Assembly: GCA_964415465.1 (NCBI GenBank)
Contig: CAYQAL010000005.1
Location: forward strand, 1-43,431
Reading direction: 5' to 3'
DNA from: JAGOTP01 sp964415465
Lineage (GTDB): Bacteria; Patescibacteriota; Patescibacteriia; 2-12-FULL-60-25
DNA: 43,431 nucleotides
Part shown: in pieces, positions 1-8,511 of the stretch
Layout: the number at the start of each line of letters is the position of its first letter
Position numbering within the stretch: position 1 is the stretch's first letter
Notes under the pieces: generated by a model
Database searches by the model: none
What the model was told of the DNA's origin: nothing
The model's input: only the letters and a program-made list of their open reading frames with translations
Position numbers and translations under genes: made by a program

Positions 1-1535
1 ACGGTCGACGAACGGTCGATCGTGAGCGTCACTGGCTTGCTGGTGTTGTAGTTGCCGGCTTTGTCAGTTGCTCCACCCATGAATTCGATCGAGCGCGTTG
101 GCTGACCATTCGTGTAGTAAGTCTGCGTGTATTCACAGACGTTGGTATTACAGGTTTTGAGCTTGGCTCCGTTCACGATGATCGTCGTGTTGGCAACGCC
201 ATCGGTGTCGGTTGCGGTGACACGGAAGGTGTAGATCTTGCCATCGCCGACCACGTTGTTACGTGGAATAGCCGTGACTTTGATACTCGGACCACGCAAG
301 CGAGACACGAGGTTCGCTGGAGTCGTCACAGGGACATTCATGTCTTCGCGAACTTCGACGAGCTTAGCCGTCAAAGGCTGGGTTGCAAACGACTGATCTG
401 GGGTCGAAACGGCACCACCGAGCAAGTAGACACCCTGACCGTTCGAGCTTACGACTGTGAAGAAATCACGCGTCTTGTTCTCGCTCGTCATGTGCTCACC
501 GTCGAAACGGATAAGATTCTTGCCGAGGGTAATCAACCAGGTCTCGCCAGCATGAGCCGCACGAACTTCACGTGCGTCGTTGGACAAGAGGCCAACGCCG
601 AGCGCTTCTTCAGATACTTCACGGAGACTTGCTCCATCGAAAATCCAGTAGCGATCGGGAGAGAATGGCGTGCTCACAACGTCACTTGTTGCGACAAGAA
701 CTTGGTCCTTGCCTTGCCATACACCGCTTACGAAGCGGAAGGCTGGAAGGCCAGAGACAGGAAGCAAGCGGTTGTCATTTGCAATCGTCCAAATACCACC
801 CTTCGCAAACTGTGTGGTCTTGCCTTGGTCGTTCACAACTTCGGCGTTTCCACCGATCATGAACCACTGACCACCAGCACGCACAATTTTACTTTCACCG
901 AGACAGACGCGAACGCCAGTGACTTCTTTGAAACAGCCTGGAGCCATGTTGCTCAGGTCAGACGTAATTGGGAAGACGTTTTTTTCAAGTGTTTTTGGAT
1001 TGAAACTGAAGGCCGTCCAGCGAGCTGGTTCATATTGGCCAGCGTTCGTGAACGTACGGCCGTACCAGGTGCCACGGACACCAACGGCATCCAAGCCGCC
1101 ACGACCCTGCGCAAACAGGCTCGAGATGTCCATGAATTCGGTGCCATCGGTTACGAACGCGCGTGGGGTGCCAGCATCAAGCGTGCGGCCACCGACGAAC
1201 CAACGCTGTTCGTCAGACGAAAGCGTGGAAATGGTGGTGAGACCACGTGAACGAGTGGCAGCCGTGAGATCTTTCAGGCTGTCACCGTTTACTTGGTACA
1301 AATGCTCGTGATCAGACGCGAGCCAGCTCCCGCCGTTTGCGGCGAGCAAGTCGAGGCTCGTTCCATCGCGATGTGGCAAGACACCGGAACGGTCAGTCCA
1401 GGTCCAACCAGAAGGGTTGGCGAAGAGCGGCGTCGCAAGGACGGCTCCGAGGACGAGGATCACAACAGCGGCGACGTGGGAACGGCGTGCGTTGCGAACA
1501 CGGGTCAACAAACGGGTGAGGGGAGAGAAAGACAT
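1..1535 (-). CDS. Large secreted/surface protein with Ig-like C-terminal region (partial)
   Basis: The minus strand stays open without a stop from an ATG at 1533-1535 to the left edge, giving about 511 residues of an incomplete protein. Residues 1-40 form a signal peptide or anchor: a basic start (LTRLLTRVRNARRSH), a hydrophobic stretch (VAAVVILVLGAVLATPLFA) and a likely cut after LFA. The middle, to about residue 400, has repeated short Trp/Gly-rich strands (for example QRWFVGG, GTWYGRT, GQWFMIGG, GETWLITLG), suggesting a beta-propeller or kelch-like fold; this is inference. From about residue 430 an Ig/cadherin-like segment begins (FRVTATDTDGVANTTIIVNG). A strong promoter lies about 100 nt upstream. 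The predicted role is at the cell surface, but the substrate is unknown. The overlapping plus-strand reading of 492-1250 is a shadow of this gene. Confidence 0.82.
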   Translation of the reverse strand, partial: MSFSPLTRLLTRVRNARRSHVAAVVILVLGAVLATPLFANPSGWTWTDRSGVLPHRDGTSLDLLAANGGSWLASDHEHLYQVNGDSLKDLTAATRSRGLTTISTLSSDEQRWFVGGRTLDAGTPRAFVTDGTEFMDISSLFAQGRGGLDAVGVRGTWYGRTFTNAGQYEPARWTAFSFNPKTLEKNVFPITSDLSNMAPGCFKEVTGVRVCLGESKIVRAGGQWFMIGGNAEVVNDQGKTTQFAKGGIWTIANDNRLLPVSGLPAFRFVSGVWQGKDQVLVATSDVVSTPFSPDRYWIFDGASLREVSEEALGVGLLSNDAREVRAAHAGETWLITLGKNLIRFDGEHMTSENKTRDFFTVVSSNGQGVYLLGGAVSTPDQSFATQPLTAKLVEVREDMNVPVTTPANLVSRLRGPSIKVTAIPRNNVVGDGKIYTFRVTATDTDGVANTTIIVNGAKLKTCNTNVCEYTQTYYTNGQPTRSIEFMGGATDKAGNYNTSKPVTLTIDRSST

Positions 1536-1637
1536 AGAAAAACCGCGTATCGAACAAGGATTCGAGGCTTTTCTGTGTCTTCACGGTTTCAAAAAACTGG
1601 TCCGATACGATCTGGGCCAGCGTAAAATGAACCCAGT

Positions 1638-1665
1638 AGTATACAATATTTGGTTATTTTGTCAA
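1638..1665 (-). promoter_or_regulatory. Sigma-70 promoter of the left-edge surface protein
   Basis: Read on the minus strand, TTGACA (1660-1665) and TATACT (1638-1643) are separated by 16 bp. This is near consensus. Transcription would start near 1631, leaving a leader of about 95 nt before the ATG at 1535, unusually long for this window. Confidence 0.72.
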
Positions 1666-1783
1666 GAGACAAGCTTCATTTTTTGGCTCTATATAAATGA
1701 ATATTGACAAAGAAAGGCGAAAAGAAGAGGCTGTGAGCGCTCAGGGCCATGGTTGGTCTTTGAAGCTACGCAAGGAGAGCGTC

Positions 1784-2296
1784 ATGTCAGGTAATCGCAA
1801 TGATCGAGTTGGTCGACGCAAGCCGACCGCAACGGAATCCCTTCCGCCGAAGGGTTGGAGGAAGCCCACGGGACGCACGATCGTGGGGGTGCGAACGCGT
1901 ACCGAGATCATCCGCATGTTCATGAATCAGGACGGCGAGACGTCCTTCGAGGCGGACAACGGTCATCGGAAGCGTGATGAGACCAAGGTGGAGCTCAACG
2001 GTGCCTTCGGGTTCTACTTCGTAGACCGTGAAGTGCTCTTGATCGAGCGCAAGGGAGGACAGAAGCCGGCGATGCTACAGGGGGTGGACAACGTGAGTCG
2101 TACGTTCTTCCATCCTGACTGCGTCATCGCAACTGCGAAGAAGCATCTCGAGGATCGACCGAACACGGCGGCGAAGCTGACCAATTACCTCGTCGAGAAC
2201 GAGGATGCATTCCTCGTCGGATTCGAGGTCGATGGGCATTGGCATTACCAGCCCTGCGAGGTGAGGGATGTCGTGCTTCCGCAGGCCGAAGAATAG
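1784..2296 (+). CDS. GC-rich orphan hypothetical protein
   Basis: This encodes a 170-residue soluble basic protein of no family I recognise. The start at 1784 is chosen because AAGGAG (1772-1777) sits 6 nt upstream, one of few clear Shine-Dalgarno sequences here; an in-frame ATG at 1697 has none. The N-terminus is rich in Arg, Lys and Pro. The rest looks like a small alpha/beta domain (FGFYFVDREVLLIERKGGQ; NYLVENEDAFLVGFEVDGHW). There is no signal peptide, membrane segment or Cys cluster. Codons end overwhelmingly in G or C (gacggcgagacgtccttcg), unlike neighbouring genes, suggesting a different origin. A GC-rich hairpin follows, and it converges on the glycosyltransferase genes. Confidence 0.7.
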   Translation: MSGNRNDRVGRRKPTATESLPPKGWRKPTGRTIVGVRTRTEIIRMFMNQDGETSFEADNGHRKRDETKVELNGAFGFYFVDREVLLIERKGGQKPAMLQGVDNVSRTFFHPDCVIATAKKHLEDRPNTAAKLTNYLVENEDAFLVGFEVDGHWHYQPCEVRDVVLPQAEE

Positions 2297-2375
2297 ACCG
2301 CAGAGGCTGTCGATGCCTCAGCTACTCCCCCGGATGGGTCGATGAACTGAGTGGGATGGTGATGGGCCAACTTTG

Positions 2376-2425
2376 GCGCCCGTTCCCGGCAATGCGTTCT
2401 CCCGCATTCCCTGCTGGGACGGGCG
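2376..2425 (+). terminator. GC-rich hairpin after the orphan gene
   Basis: Arms 2376-2396 and 2403-2425 pair imperfectly (GCGCCCGT against ACGGGCGC, ATGCG against CGCAT), followed by a weak T-rich tail (gttgctgttct). It lies 80 nt after the stop, between convergent genes. It is terminator-like but lacks a proper T run. Confidence 0.5.
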
Positions 2426-2435
2426 CGTTGCTGTT

Positions 2436-3518
2436 CTAGCGGGATTTGTATTTCAATAAAAACGTCCGAATTGGTTCGACGGCTGCATTCCAATCGGCTT
2501 GCTCGATGTTTACAGGAATGACGGGTTTTAATTGATCCTTTGTTTGATCAAGGAGAGTAGCAATCGCTGTTGCCCAGAGATGCGGTTTTGATGGCGGCGC
2601 AAAAAGCGTACCAGCTGGTGCCGTGTCGGGGAGCGCTGTTGTACAAGCGGAAACAGAAGGTGTTCCAAATAAATAGGCTTCATGGAGCGGAAGGCCGAGA
2701 CCTTCGTACCAACTTGGATATAAAAAAGCTGCAGCACCTCGATACAGCGCATACAGTGTTTCATCATCGACGCGAGGCAGAATGATAAAACGTGGGTCGG
2801 GCAATGCCTCATCGTAGCCTCCAACGATAACGAGGTGGACGTTTGCGTAGTCGGATTTTGTGTGAAGCCGTTTTATGGCTTCAACGACACAGCGAGCATT
2901 TTTGCGCCGGTCACGTCGGCCAAGACAGAGTACATAGCGTTTATCGCGGACTTGTTCAGGTAGGGGTCCTGGTGTAACGAGGTCGTTTTGGCGAGGGATT
3001 GGGAGAACGTCGATTTTGTCGGCTGGAATCTCCAAGTGCAACATCAAAGCGAATTTCGTCCATTCGGAAACAGCGAATAAACGATCAGCGCCACGCATGA
3101 GGCGACGCGCATGCACGATCTTGTGCCAAATCTGACCCCGCCAATTGAACCATTTTGGTTCGACGATGAACGAGAGGTCGTGCACAACGAGTCCATACGG
3201 TTTTTTTGGACATCCGACGTGACCATTGTTTGGGAACAAAAGAACATCGGGCTTTTCCCTAGGAAAGAACTGTTCGAACGAGGCGAGGGTGAGCGAGGTG
3301 AGACTGCTGATGACTTTGTTAGGGATGCGTAAGTGCGCACGTTGGCTATTTGGGAGGAGCGGAATACCGAGCGAGAGTTCTTTCCAGCCAGTTGTTCCAA
3401 AGACACAGGTATCCTCTGGGAGCGATTCCGCGACGGCTTGGAGAATCGCTTTCATGAGGCGCGTGACGCCACCCGGAGAGGGGATAGTAAGCGGCCGCGC
3501 GTCGAACAAGACTTTCAT
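2436..3518 (-). CDS. Glycosyltransferase family 4 (GT-B)
   Basis: This 360-residue retaining GT-B glycosyltransferase is expected to transfer a nucleotide-activated sugar during polysaccharide or glycolipid assembly at the inner face of the membrane. The N-terminal half starts with MKVLFDARPL and an acceptor-loop motif PSPGGVTRL. The C-terminal nucleotide-sugar domain shows YVLCLGRRDRRKN and the GT4 E-x7-E signature EGLGLPLHE. Its start overlaps the end of the upstream glycosyltransferase by 4 bp, so the two are probably translated together. Sugar donor and acceptor cannot be read from the sequence. Confidence 0.87.
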   Translation of the reverse strand: MKVLFDARPLTIPSPGGVTRLMKAILQAVAESLPEDTCVFGTTGWKELSLGIPLLPNSQRAHLRIPNKVISSLTSLTLASFEQFFPREKPDVLLFPNNGHVGCPKKPYGLVVHDLSFIVEPKWFNWRGQIWHKIVHARRLMRGADRLFAVSEWTKFALMLHLEIPADKIDVLPIPRQNDLVTPGPLPEQVRDKRYVLCLGRRDRRKNARCVVEAIKRLHTKSDYANVHLVIVGGYDEALPDPRFIILPRVDDETLYALYRGAAAFLYPSWYEGLGLPLHEAYLFGTPSVSACTTALPDTAPAGTLFAPPSKPHLWATAIATLLDQTKDQLKPVIPVNIEQADWNAAVEPIRTFLLKYKSR

Positions 3519-4615
3519 ACAGGTTGTTTTGTGATCTCGACGATGGTTTGTTTGAGTTCTTCCGCAAACCGCTGATGCGAGAATTGTTCCGCATGAGCGC
3601 GGATATCGGTATGCGAGAATTGACTTGGGTCAAAGCGAAGAATCAGGTTGGCAAGCGCCTCCCATGATTGAACATGGAAGAACTTTCCCGTCTTGCCATC
3701 CACAACAGTTTCAACAATCCCACCTTTGCCATAGGCGATCACCGGTTTTCCGGCGGCCATGGCTTCGATTGCGGTGATACCGAAGTCCTCTACATGCGGA
3801 TAGAGAAAACCGATCGCATGTTGGTAGAGTTCAAACTTCGTTTTTTCGTCGACAGCCCCAACGAACTCGGTTTTTGGTCCGGCGAGTGCGCGAAGTTTCT
3901 TTTCTTCTGGACCGGTTCCAAAGACTTTGAGCGGTAGGTTCAGACGGGCGAATGCCGTGACCGCCAAATCAAAACGCTTGTACCCGACAAGACGTCCGCC
4001 AATCAGCCAATAGCCGTCATTCGTGCTAGATGGCTGGATGAGATGTGTATCGACGGGTGGAAAAATGACTTTCGCATCGCGACGATAGAAGCGGCGAATG
4101 CGCTCTTGGGAGGTTTTGCTGTTAGTGAGGAGGACATCCGGTCGATCAGCGGCAATGATGTCCCACTGGCGAAGATGATGAAGGTAAAACGGAAGCAGGC
4201 GCTTGATGATTCCTGGTTGCGGAAGATCGTTTACGTAGCCATGACGCTCTTGCCATAGGAAACGTGTTGGATTGTGGCAATAACAGATATGCGTTGCACC
4301 AGGAGGGGCGATAATGCCTTTGATGATGCTGGAAGACGACGACAAAATCAGGTCGTAGCCACTCAAATCGATTGACTCGGCTGCGTGTGGCATGAGCGGC
4401 AGATACCATTGGTATTTGCTCGGTGCGAATGGAAAGCTGTTGAGAAACGACGGAATGATCTTTGCTTTTGTGAAATCCGGATGAACCCGTTTTGGATCGT
4501 AAAAGAGCGTGAAGATCGGGGCGGTTGGAAATAACCGATGAAAGGCGAGCAGCGTTCGTTCTGCGCCACCATCCTGCATTAAATAGTCATGTACCAGGGC
4601 AATCCGCATGGCCAA
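3515..4615 (-). CDS. Glycosyltransferase family 4 (GT-B)
   Basis: This is a 366-residue GT4 enzyme. Its N-terminus MRIALVHDYLMQDGGAER carries the Gly-rich acceptor loop, the centre has the CYCHNPTRFLW block common in capsule/O-antigen mannosyl- and glucosyltransferases, and the C-terminal domain has EDFGITAIEAMAAGKPVIA (E-x7-E). ATG codons at 4615 and 4609 are both possible (MAMRI or MRI); neither has a convincing ribosome-binding site. It lies between the sugar-phosphate transferase and the next glycosyltransferase, all on one strand, fitting a three-gene surface-polysaccharide operon. Confidence 0.88.
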   Translation of the reverse strand: MAMRIALVHDYLMQDGGAERTLLAFHRLFPTAPIFTLFYDPKRVHPDFTKAKIIPSFLNSFPFAPSKYQWYLPLMPHAAESIDLSGYDLILSSSSSIIKGIIAPPGATHICYCHNPTRFLWQERHGYVNDLPQPGIIKRLLPFYLHHLRQWDIIAADRPDVLLTNSKTSQERIRRFYRRDAKVIFPPVDTHLIQPSSTNDGYWLIGGRLVGYKRFDLAVTAFARLNLPLKVFGTGPEEKKLRALAGPKTEFVGAVDEKTKFELYQHAIGFLYPHVEDFGITAIEAMAAGKPVIAYGKGGIVETVVDGKTGKFFHVQSWEALANLILRFDPSQFSHTDIRAHAEQFSHQRFAEELKQTIVEITKQPV

Positions 4616-4652
4616 AGCCTAGCAGGCGAGCAGGCGGGATGCATCCACAGGG

Positions 4653-6062
4653 CTATTCAACTTTGCGATGTCCGATAATGGCGAGCGGCGTTTTCAACAA
4701 AATATAGAGATCAAGCCAGATCGACCAGTTTTCGATGTACCAGGTATCAAGGCGGACTTCGTCCGCAAAGTCCAAGTCGCTGCGACCAGAAATCTGAGCC
4801 ATGCCGGTAATGCCAGGCTTGATGGTGAGTACGCGCCGCTGACCCGGTTCGTATTTTTCAACTTCTTCTGGGTAGTGCGGACGTGGTCCAACCAAACTCA
4901 TGCGACCAAGGAACACCAAGATCAACTCAGGCAGCTCATCAATCGACCACTTGCGAATAAAGGCGCCGACTTTGGTGATGCGTGGATCGTTTTGGGTTTT
5001 GACGAGCGGACCGCTGCGGACGTTTTGGCTGGCGAGCTCATTGTACCGTTCGAAGTGGCGATCTTTCTCCATCGAGCGGAATTTGAAGTAGTGAAAGGGG
5101 CGGCCACCTTCGCCGATACGCTGCACCGGCTTCTTATTCGGAAGATGGGAGAAGAAAACCCCGCCTTTTGTTTCAAGAACAATGGCGATGGCCGTCACGA
5201 CCATGATGGGCGATAGAACCACTAAGAACAGGATGGATGCGACCAAATCGAAGACGCGTTTAGCGATGCGACCCCAACCATCAAGAGGGGTGCGTTTCAC
5301 TTCGATCACCGGAATACCACCAGCGGTCGACATTTCGATGCGAGTGAAGCGGGCCGCGAAGAGGTCGGCAAGGTAATGAAATTGGAGATGCTGTTCTTCG
5401 CTAAAGGCGATCACGTTCAAGGCTTTTTCGCGAGGCAGAGCTGGATCAGCTAAGAGAATGCTATCGACCGCTGATTTTTTTATCAATTTCTGCATCTCTT
5501 GTTCGGTTGTGTCAGACCAGGAGCGGAACATGCGCACCACGCTGTAGCCAAGTGTTGGATTGGCGCGATAGAGCGTGGCGATATCCTCCGCTACCTTGTT
5601 TTGTCCGATAATCACAATTCGTTGATGTCCATAGCCAGCCGCGAGCAGACGTTTGCGGATTGCGCGCAAGATCAAGCGCCCAGCGGACAGGTAGAGGATG
5701 GTGAGCGGCCAGAGGGCGAACACGATAAAACGCGATGCGGTCCATTCGCGGCGGAAGAAAATGGTGACGATGACGATTGCGACACCGGCTGTACAGGCAA
5801 GCGCAACTCGTCCAAGTTCATTCCAAGCGCGTCGTAAACGAGTTGAATAAAGACCAGCGATCATGAAAAGCACCATCCAGATGATGGAAAAGGCAGCGAT
5901 AGCGGCGAGGTAGGGGACGAGTGGAATCTCCTGTAAAATTGGGCGAATCTCGATGAAAAAGCGCGAAGTACGCAATGAGTAGGCGGTGATGCCTGCTGCG
6001 AAAAACGCGAGGAAATCGAGTGGAAGGAGGAGGGCGGTGAAGGTGAGATCGAGCCGACGCAT
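4653..6062 (-). CDS. Polyprenyl-phosphate sugar-1-phosphate transferase (WbaP/CpsE type)
   Basis: This 469-residue initiating enzyme is predicted to load the first sugar phosphate onto undecaprenyl phosphate at the cytoplasmic membrane. The N-terminus holds about four membrane helices (FTALLLPLDFLAFFAAGITAY onward). A nucleotide-binding-like region follows (HQRIVIIGQNKVAEDIA). The C-terminal catalytic domain begins with KRVFDLVASILFLVVLSP and contains the conserved FKFRSM, KWSIDELPEL, GRMSLVGPRP, KPGITGMAQISGR and DTWYIENWS blocks. Family length is normal. It leads the glycosyltransferase operon, with a divergent promoter region shared with the recombinase gene. Confidence 0.93.
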   Translation of the reverse strand: MRRLDLTFTALLLPLDFLAFFAAGITAYSLRTSRFFIEIRPILQEIPLVPYLAAIAAFSIIWMVLFMIAGLYSTRLRRAWNELGRVALACTAGVAIVIVTIFFRREWTASRFIVFALWPLTILYLSAGRLILRAIRKRLLAAGYGHQRIVIIGQNKVAEDIATLYRANPTLGYSVVRMFRSWSDTTEQEMQKLIKKSAVDSILLADPALPREKALNVIAFSEEQHLQFHYLADLFAARFTRIEMSTAGGIPVIEVKRTPLDGWGRIAKRVFDLVASILFLVVLSPIMVVTAIAIVLETKGGVFFSHLPNKKPVQRIGEGGRPFHYFKFRSMEKDRHFERYNELASQNVRSGPLVKTQNDPRITKVGAFIRKWSIDELPELILVFLGRMSLVGPRPHYPEEVEKYEPGQRRVLTIKPGITGMAQISGRSDLDFADEVRLDTWYIENWSIWLDLYILLKTPLAIIGHRKVE

Positions 6063-6074
6063 AGACTTTTGGTC

Positions 6075-6082
6075 AGTATACT
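6075..6082. promoter_or_regulatory. Palindromic -10 element between divergent genes
   Basis: AGTATACT is a perfect palindrome that supplies a TATACT -10 box on both strands. On the minus strand it lies 12 nt from the sugar-transferase ATG, matching the short-leader spacing seen elsewhere. No good -35 box is visible on either side, so this is tentative. Confidence 0.35.
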
Positions 6083-6173
6083 CTAAAAAAGGACGCCTCG
6101 TCTTTTAGATGGAAGACGATGGTGCGCTGTGTAGGTTTTGCGACACTTGAACGGATGTGAGAAACTGCTCTAC

Positions 6174-7154
6174 ATGTCTGCACTCTCCGATCATTTGCGC
6201 ACATTTCTCGAGAACCTTGAGTTGAGTAAAGGACGCTCGGCTCTGACCGTTCGAAACTACGAATTCTATCTTCGTCGCTTTATTGAATGGGCGGATGATC
6301 CAGATCCGAAAAACATTACGCAAGATACAATTCACAAGTACCGCCTCCATTTGAATCGTCTTGAAGATCCGCACCGCGGCGCTTTGAAGAAGAATACACA
6401 GAATTACCACTTAATTGCTCTCCGTTCTTTTCTGAAGTACTTGGCACGAAACGATATAAAAACGCTTTCGTCTGAAAAAATTGAACTTGCCAAACAGGGA
6501 GCGCGCGAAGTCTCCTTCTTGAACCAAGGGGATTTGGAGCGCCTGATGAAAGCGCCTGACCTAGCTGATACAGCACCGATGGTGAAGCTTCGTGACCGAG
6601 CGATTTTAAAGATGCTTTTCTCTACAGGTTTACGCGTATCGGAACTCGCGAATTTAAAACGTGATCAGGTGAGCGTAGAACGTGACGAGCTGACTGTGCG
6701 TGGAAAGGGGGAAAAATTACGTATCGTGTTCGTGTCCGGAGAAGCGCGTGCGGCCTTACGTGAATACTTGGATGCCCGTCAGGATACCTGTCCGTTTTTA
6801 TTTATTCGTCACGATCGCGGACGTGGTCGGAAGAATCCAGAAGATGTGGGTGCACTGACACCACGTTCGATCGAACGCTTGGTTCACCAGTACTCGATTG
6901 TCGCTGGGATTACCAAAAAGATTTCGCCTCACACGCTCCGCCATTCGTTTGCGACTGACCTCCTGATGAACGGTGCCGATCTGCGAAGTGTACAATCGTT
7001 ACTCGGGCATTCTTCCATTACAACAACGCAGATTTACACGCACATTACGAACCAACAGCTCAAAGAAGTGTTCAATGCGTTTCATGGAAAAACCATGGAC
7101 GAAGAAGGGACAGAGACCGGCAAAAAATCAAAAGAGGATGACGCGAGCGAGTGA
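6174..7154 (+). CDS. Xer-type tyrosine recombinase
   Basis: This 326-residue site-specific recombinase has an N-terminal SAM-like core-binding domain (residues 1-90) and a C-terminal catalytic domain. The catalytic set is complete: R154 (TGLRVSEL), K178 or K181 (GKGEKLR), H253 and R256 (HTLRHSFAT), H279 (LGHSS) and nucleophile Y288 (TQIYTHI). The architecture matches XerC/XerD, which resolve chromosome dimers at dif. The start at 6174 gives the canonical N-terminus MSALSDHLRTFL; an upstream in-frame ATG at 6138 adds 12 atypical residues. The acidic/basic tail after residue 306 is an extension. No integrase partner genes, attachment site or phage genes are nearby, so a housekeeping Xer is most likely. 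Confidence 0.9.
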   Translation: MSALSDHLRTFLENLELSKGRSALTVRNYEFYLRRFIEWADDPDPKNITQDTIHKYRLHLNRLEDPHRGALKKNTQNYHLIALRSFLKYLARNDIKTLSSEKIELAKQGAREVSFLNQGDLERLMKAPDLADTAPMVKLRDRAILKMLFSTGLRVSELANLKRDQVSVERDELTVRGKGEKLRIVFVSGEARAALREYLDARQDTCPFLFIRHDRGRGRKNPEDVGALTPRSIERLVHQYSIVAGITKKISPHTLRHSFATDLLMNGADLRSVQSLLGHSSITTTQIYTHITNQQLKEVFNAFHGKTMDEEGTETGKKSKEDDASE

Positions 7155-7165
7155 CAAAGGCAGTT

Positions 7166-7248
7166 CCTTAAGTTCTCTTTCGTAAGAGGAATTGAGGGAC
7201 GGGGGAAAGGGAGCGCCCTTTCCCGAGGGACTCGCTCTGGTGAGCGAG
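7166..7248. other. Three consecutive hairpins downstream of the recombinase gene
   Basis: There are three adjacent inverted repeats. One is at 7166-7195 (arms CTTAAGTTCTCTT and AAGAGGAATTGAG, with G-U pairs). The second is at 7203-7224 (GGGAAAGGG, loop AGCG, CCCTTTCCC, perfect). The third is at 7231-7248 (CTCGCTC, loop TGGT, GAGCGAG, perfect). None is followed by a T run, so ordinary intrinsic termination is unlikely. They lie between convergent genes. Confidence 0.6.
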
Positions 7249-7278
7249 GTACGAGTGCCGTCGGCGGATGGAGACTGA

Positions 7279-7455
7279 TTAATCAGCCGGGGTGGTCGGA
7301 ACCACCACACAGTCAGGACACTGTCTCCAGGCGAGATACTCCGGGAGGAGCTTCATCGCGAGGGCCAGCGCAGCGATCACGAGCAGCCAGACGAGGCCGC
7401 TCGTTTCCTCCGAGGGGACGGGACGGTGCATGGGGTGACGTGATCGCGTGGACAA
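7279..7455 (-). CDS. Small single-span membrane protein (uncertain)
   Basis: The minus strand encodes 58 residues if started at a TTG (7453-7455) preceded by GGAGGG five nucleotides upstream, or 50 residues from the ATG at 7431. It contains one strong membrane helix (SGLVWLLVIAALALAMKLL) followed by CPDC and a short Pro/Thr tail. Codons are GC-rich like the two other orphan genes. It lies just past the ABC-operon terminator without a visible promoter, which lowers confidence. The function is unknown; CPDC could bind metal or form a disulfide. Confidence 0.4.
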   Translation of the reverse strand: MSTRSRHPMHRPVPSEETSGLVWLLVIAALALAMKLLPEYLAWRQCPDCVVVPTTPAD

Positions 7456-7472
7456 GGCTCCCTCCAGTGCCG

Positions 7473-7511
7473 AAAAACGGCCGAACCACACTAGCAGTTT
7501 CGGCTGTTTTT
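7473..7511. terminator. Bidirectional terminator after the ABC exporter operon
   Basis: Arms 7478-7487 and 7496-7505 (CGGCCGAACC and GTTTCGGCTG) pair with two mismatches. A-tracts and T-tracts flank both sides (AAAAA at 7473-7477, TTTTT from 7506), so it can terminate in either direction. It lies 20-50 nt past the ATPase stop at 7530. Confidence 0.6.
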
Positions 7512-7529
7512 GTACAGAAAACGTGGGTT

Positions 7530-8504
7530 TTATTGCTGAAACATCGTTCGAATCACATCTTCGATCGGGAGCTGTTCAATGGAGAGATCTTCTACTTCAC
7601 ATCGGTCGAGAAGCTCCTTGGTTGCACGAGGAATATCGTTGCGTTTCACGCGGAGACGCAGCTCCTGATTCGTTTGTTGCAAGATGGTCCCTAGTCCTTG
7701 AATAAAGCTTGTCTCTGGGGGTGATTTGAACTGGACGTGTACAATCCGGTCGTCGTTCATTTGGTTGGCGAGCGTTCGCAGTTCGCCGTTGTAGCGAAGC
7801 TGCCCATCTTGAATCACGATCACGCGTGAACAGAGATGTTCGACGTCGGCCATGGCGTGAGAAGTGAGCAGAATGGTCGTTTGTTCTTCACGATTCCAGG
7901 TTCGCAAGAATTCACGAACTGTTTGTTGGGCGACGACGTCCAAGCCAATCGTTGGTTCGTCGAGAAGTAACACCTTTGGACGATGGAGGAGCGCGTTGAT
8001 GAGCTCGCATTTCATACGTTCTCCAAGCGAAAGTTTGCGAACCGGTGTGTCGAGCTTAGTATCGACCTGCAAAAGCTTGGAGAGCGTCGCGACTCGTTGT
8101 GTGAATGCAGTATCAGGCAGGCGATAGATTTCTTTGTTCAGCGCAAACGTGTCGCGCGCTGGCAGGTCCCACCAGAGTTGATTTTTGGAGCCAAGCACAA
8201 TCCCAAATTGTTCTTGAAAGGCACGTTCGCGTTTCCAAGGGGTGTGACCGAGTACCGTCGCTTCACCGCTGGTTGGCCACAGAATCCCACTTAGCATTTT
8301 CAGTGTTGTTGTTTTTCCCGCGCCGTTTGGTCCGATGAATCCAACGCACGAACCTGCTTCAATCGAAAACGAAATACCATCAACGGCAACCCGCTCTTGG
8401 TACACCGGACGCATGAGCGAACGAAGCGCGCCGCTAAGTCCTGGCTGTTTTTGTTCAACTTCGTAGACTTTACGAAGTTGCTTTACGACGATAGCAAAAG
8501 ACAT
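7530..8504 (-). CDS. ABC-2 exporter ATP-binding protein
   Basis: This 324-residue ATPase would energise the two membrane subunits encoded just upstream. It shows Walker A GPNGAGKTTT, a Q-loop region, the ABC signature KLSLGERMK, Walker B VLLLDEPTIGLDV and the H-loop LTSHAMADVEHL. A C-terminal extension of about 90 residues is typical of this ATPase family. The start at 8504 (MSFAIVVKQLRKVYEVE) is preferred because the upstream permease ends at 8512; a start at 8582 would run deep into that gene. It belongs to the class paired with ABC2_membrane_6 (DUF990) permeases. The substrate is unknown. Confidence 0.92.
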   Translation of the reverse strand: MSFAIVVKQLRKVYEVEQKQPGLSGALRSLMRPVYQERVAVDGISFSIEAGSCVGFIGPNGAGKTTTLKMLSGILWPTSGEATVLGHTPWKRERAFQEQFGIVLGSKNQLWWDLPARDTFALNKEIYRLPDTAFTQRVATLSKLLQVDTKLDTPVRKLSLGERMKCELINALLHRPKVLLLDEPTIGLDVVAQQTVREFLRTWNREEQTTILLTSHAMADVEHLCSRVIVIQDGQLRYNGELRTLANQMNDDRIVHVQFKSPPETSFIQGLGTILQQTNQELRLRVKRNDIPRATKELLDRCEVEDLSIEQLPIEDVIRTMFQQ

Positions 8505-8511
8505 AGAGGTA

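Noticed and set aside
492..1250. Plus-strand 252-residue open frame
   Set aside because: It is antisense to the left-edge surface protein, whose minus frame is open over 1.5 kb with a signal peptide and a consensus promoter. The plus frame has no start signals and low-complexity composition.
3668..3937. Plus-strand open frames inside the glycosyltransferase genes
   Set aside because: They are antisense shadows of clearly conserved GT4 genes, with no promoter or family match.
6138..7154. Phage or integrative-element integrase
   Set aside because: The recombinase has Xer-like size and motifs, and there is no attachment-site repeat, phage gene or excisionase nearby. The tRNA genes present are more than 3.5 kb away and intact.
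7440..7705. Two plus-strand frames over the ABC ATPase 3' end
   Set aside because: They cover the bidirectional terminator and the antisense of conserved ATPase sequence.
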